A program made the position numbers and the translations under genes. A DNA stretch of 7,328 bases from Anaerolineaceae bacterium (GTDB taxonomy: Bacteria; Chloroflexota; Anaerolineae; Anaerolineales; Anaerolineaceae): contig WOZB01000280.1 of NCBI GenBank assembly GCA_011620445.1, positions 1-7,328 on the forward strand, in the 5' to 3' direction. Below are positions 5,846 through 7,328 of the stretch, in pieces. The notes beneath the pieces are model-generated. The model ran no database searches, was not told the DNA's origin, and saw only the letters and a program-made list of their open reading frames with translations. Position 1 is the first letter of the stretch. Each line of letters begins with the position of its first letter.

Positions 5846-7328
5846 AACACAGTAGGAAAAGCTCTCCCGCGCGTTGATGCTTTGGGTAAAGTAACTGGAA
5901 AAGCCAAATACCCGGGAGATTTCAACTTCAGTGGTGCTTTGGTAATGAAAACACTTTTTGCTGGCAGACCGCATGCCCGCATCCTTTCCATTGATACTTC
6001 TGCTGCGGAAGCAACACCGGGTGTAGTAATGGTCTTGACCGCAAAAGATGTGCCCCACAACGAGCATGGGCTAAATATTGCTGATCAACCGGTGTTATGC
6101 GGACCTGGATCCTCGAAGCCAGGTGCAGATGTGGTCCAATTTGTCGGCGACCAGGTTGCCCTGGTGATAGCGGAAACAAAATCAGCGGCCGAAAAGGCCG
6201 TTGGACTGATCAAAATCGAATGGCAGGACTTACCGCTAATCGACAGCCTTGACAAAGCGCTGGCTGAAGATGCTCCAGTGCTGCATATTGGCCATGAAAC
6301 GAACATTTACCATCACAATATTGTGCGCCATGGGGATTCGCAAAAAGCATTTGAGAGCTGTGATGTCATTGTCGAAAAGGACTACGAAACTCCCGTTCAG
6401 GAGCATGCCTATCTGCAGCCTGAGGCCGGAGTAGCCTACCTGGATGCTGAAGACCGTATTACGGAGATCGTGGGTGGGCAGTGGACACATGAGGACCAGG
6501 AACAGATTGCGCATTCGCTGGGGCTGCCAGCTGAGGCAATTCGCATTATTTATCCTGCTATAGGCGGGGCGTTTGGCGGCCGCGAGGACATGTCTGTGCA
6601 AATCACGCTGGCACTGGCAGTCCTGCGTTTGAAAGAAAAAGGTATCAGGCGGCCTGTTAAGACAGTTTGGACGAGAGAAGAATCCATCCTGGGCCATGGC
6701 AAGCGGCATCACTATCAGATGCACGCCAAATGGGGCGCCACTAAGGATGGCATTATTCGGGCTATCGAAACCCAGATTTACGCCGACGCGGGTGCCTATA
6801 ACTTCACTTCAACCAAGGTGCTTGGTAATGCCACATTATTGGCTTCGGGGCCATATGATGTTGAAAATGTATCTGTGGATGCATCCTGCGTCTACACCAA
6901 TAACATTCCCGGGGCAGCCTTCCGCGGGTTTGGCGGCCCGCAAGCTTTGTTTATGGCTGAAAGCCAGGTGCAATTGCTGGCCGAAGCGTTGGGGATGGAT
7001 CCGGTGGAATTCCGCATGCGGAACCTGCTCAGGGAAGGCAGCATTCAATCCATGGGGGATGTCATCCCGACTGGTATTCGGATGCTGGATGTAGCGGAAA
7101 GGTGTGCCCTTGAAGCTGGTTGGACGAAAACAGCTGGAGGGTGGCAGCGACCCAAGCTTGAGCAATCCGAAGACCCGCATATTAAACGAGGCTGGGGTTA
7201 TGCCTGCGGATACAAGAACATCGGTTTCTCCTACGGCTACTCCGAAAACTGTGCCGCCAGCATTGAATTGCACGGAGGCCAGGAAATTGAAAAGGCTTTG
7301 CTTTTTCATAGTGGCGCAGAAGTTGGGC
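5843..7328 (+). CDS. Second XDH-family molybdopterin-binding catalytic subunit (Mo-2), 3' partial
   Basis: A distinct MoCo catalytic subunit; the frame stays open to the window end (495 full codons plus one base), so it is cut, not broken. The N-terminus has PRVDALGKVTGKAKYPGD (residues 9-26) and RPHARILSIDTS (45-56), the a/b-hammerhead domain. MoCo-domain motifs: GGQWTHEDQ (Q213, like bovine Q767), GGAFGGRED (241-249, E248 in the place of XOR E802), AAFRGFGGPQ (R361, like R880). The final visible residues, SGAEVG, begin the next cofactor-binding motif; the last base, c, is compatible with the expected Gln. About 250-280 residues including the catalytic Glu are missing. It differs clearly from Mo-1, where the FGGRE position reads FGNKQ and the HPF segment is present; Mo-2 has IQSMGD there. 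It lacks the CO-dehydrogenase active-site loop (a Cys-containing AYRCSFR). It probably pairs with the adjacent FAD/FeS subunit. Substrate unknown; a purine or other N-heterocycle is plausible. Confidence 0.93.
   Translation, partial: MNTVGKALPRVDALGKVTGKAKYPGDFNFSGALVMKTLFAGRPHARILSIDTSAAEATPGVVMVLTAKDVPHNEHGLNIADQPVLCGPGSSKPGADVVQFVGDQVALVIAETKSAAEKAVGLIKIEWQDLPLIDSLDKALAEDAPVLHIGHETNIYHHNIVRHGDSQKAFESCDVIVEKDYETPVQEHAYLQPEAGVAYLDAEDRITEIVGGQWTHEDQEQIAHSLGLPAEAIRIIYPAIGGAFGGREDMSVQITLALAVLRLKEKGIRRPVKTVWTREESILGHGKRHHYQMHAKWGATKDGIIRAIETQIYADAGAYNFTSTKVLGNATLLASGPYDVENVSVDASCVYTNNIPGAAFRGFGGPQALFMAESQVQLLAEALGMDPVEFRMRNLLREGSIQSMGDVIPTGIRMLDVAERCALEAGWTKTAGGWQRPKLEQSEDPHIKRGWGYACGYKNIGFSYGYSENCAASIELHGGQEIEKALLFHSGAEVG

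Noticed and set aside
6236..6724. 162-codon minus-strand open frame
   Set aside because: It is antisense to the conserved MoCo domain of Mo-2, with no recognisable domain.
6696..7094. 132-codon plus-strand open frame in another phase
   Set aside because: It overlaps the Mo-2 frame, which carries the conserved AAFRGFGGPQ and MDPVEFR segments; the alternative frame has no recognisable motif.
5843..7328. Aerobic CO dehydrogenase large subunit (CoxL)
   Set aside because: Neither Mo subunit has the Cys-bearing AYRCSFR active-site loop; both have RGYG/RGFG motifs of the XDH type.

Overview
The window is a tightly packed, all-plus-strand operon segment encoding molybdenum-cofactor (MoCo) hydroxylases of the xanthine dehydrogenase (XDH) family. 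There are five genes, two of them cut by the window edges: a MoCo catalytic subunit (Mo-1, 5' end missing); a CBS-domain family II inorganic pyrophosphatase; an XdhC/CoxI-type cofactor-maturation protein; a single polypeptide carrying an FAD domain followed by a two-cluster [2Fe-2S] domain; and a second, different MoCo catalytic subunit (Mo-2, 3' end missing). Coding density is near 100 %. The first three genes are joined by ATGA stop/start overlaps, then comes a 39-base gap, then a 2-base gap. No stretch over 300 bases lacks a gene, and I see no tRNA, rRNA, CRISPR array, IS element or notable repeat.

Organism: a bacterium of middling GC content (roughly half, judged by eye) that uses ATG starts and AAGGAG/GGAGG-type ribosome sites. 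Purine- or N-heterocycle-hydroxylase operons of this kind, together with a CBS-type family II pyrophosphatase, suggest an anaerobe of the Chloroflexota (Anaerolineae-like) or Firmicutes sort. This is inference from gene content; no taxonomic marker is present.

How the genes fit together: the Mo subunits hydroxylate a substrate (purine or another N-heterocycle is the best guess) and pass electrons through two [2Fe-2S] clusters to FAD on the fused electron-transfer subunit. XdhC would protect, sulfurate and insert the cofactor. The pyrophosphatase is the unexpected member: it is not a known part of any XDH complex, yet it is translationally coupled on both sides to hydroxylase genes. Its CBS pair suggests control by adenine nucleotides, which would make sense beside purine catabolism.

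Most worth a second look: the pyrophosphatase in the operon; the FAD-then-FeS domain order, which is the reverse of classical XDH; and two Mo subunits with different substrate-pocket residues next to only one visible electron-transfer subunit.
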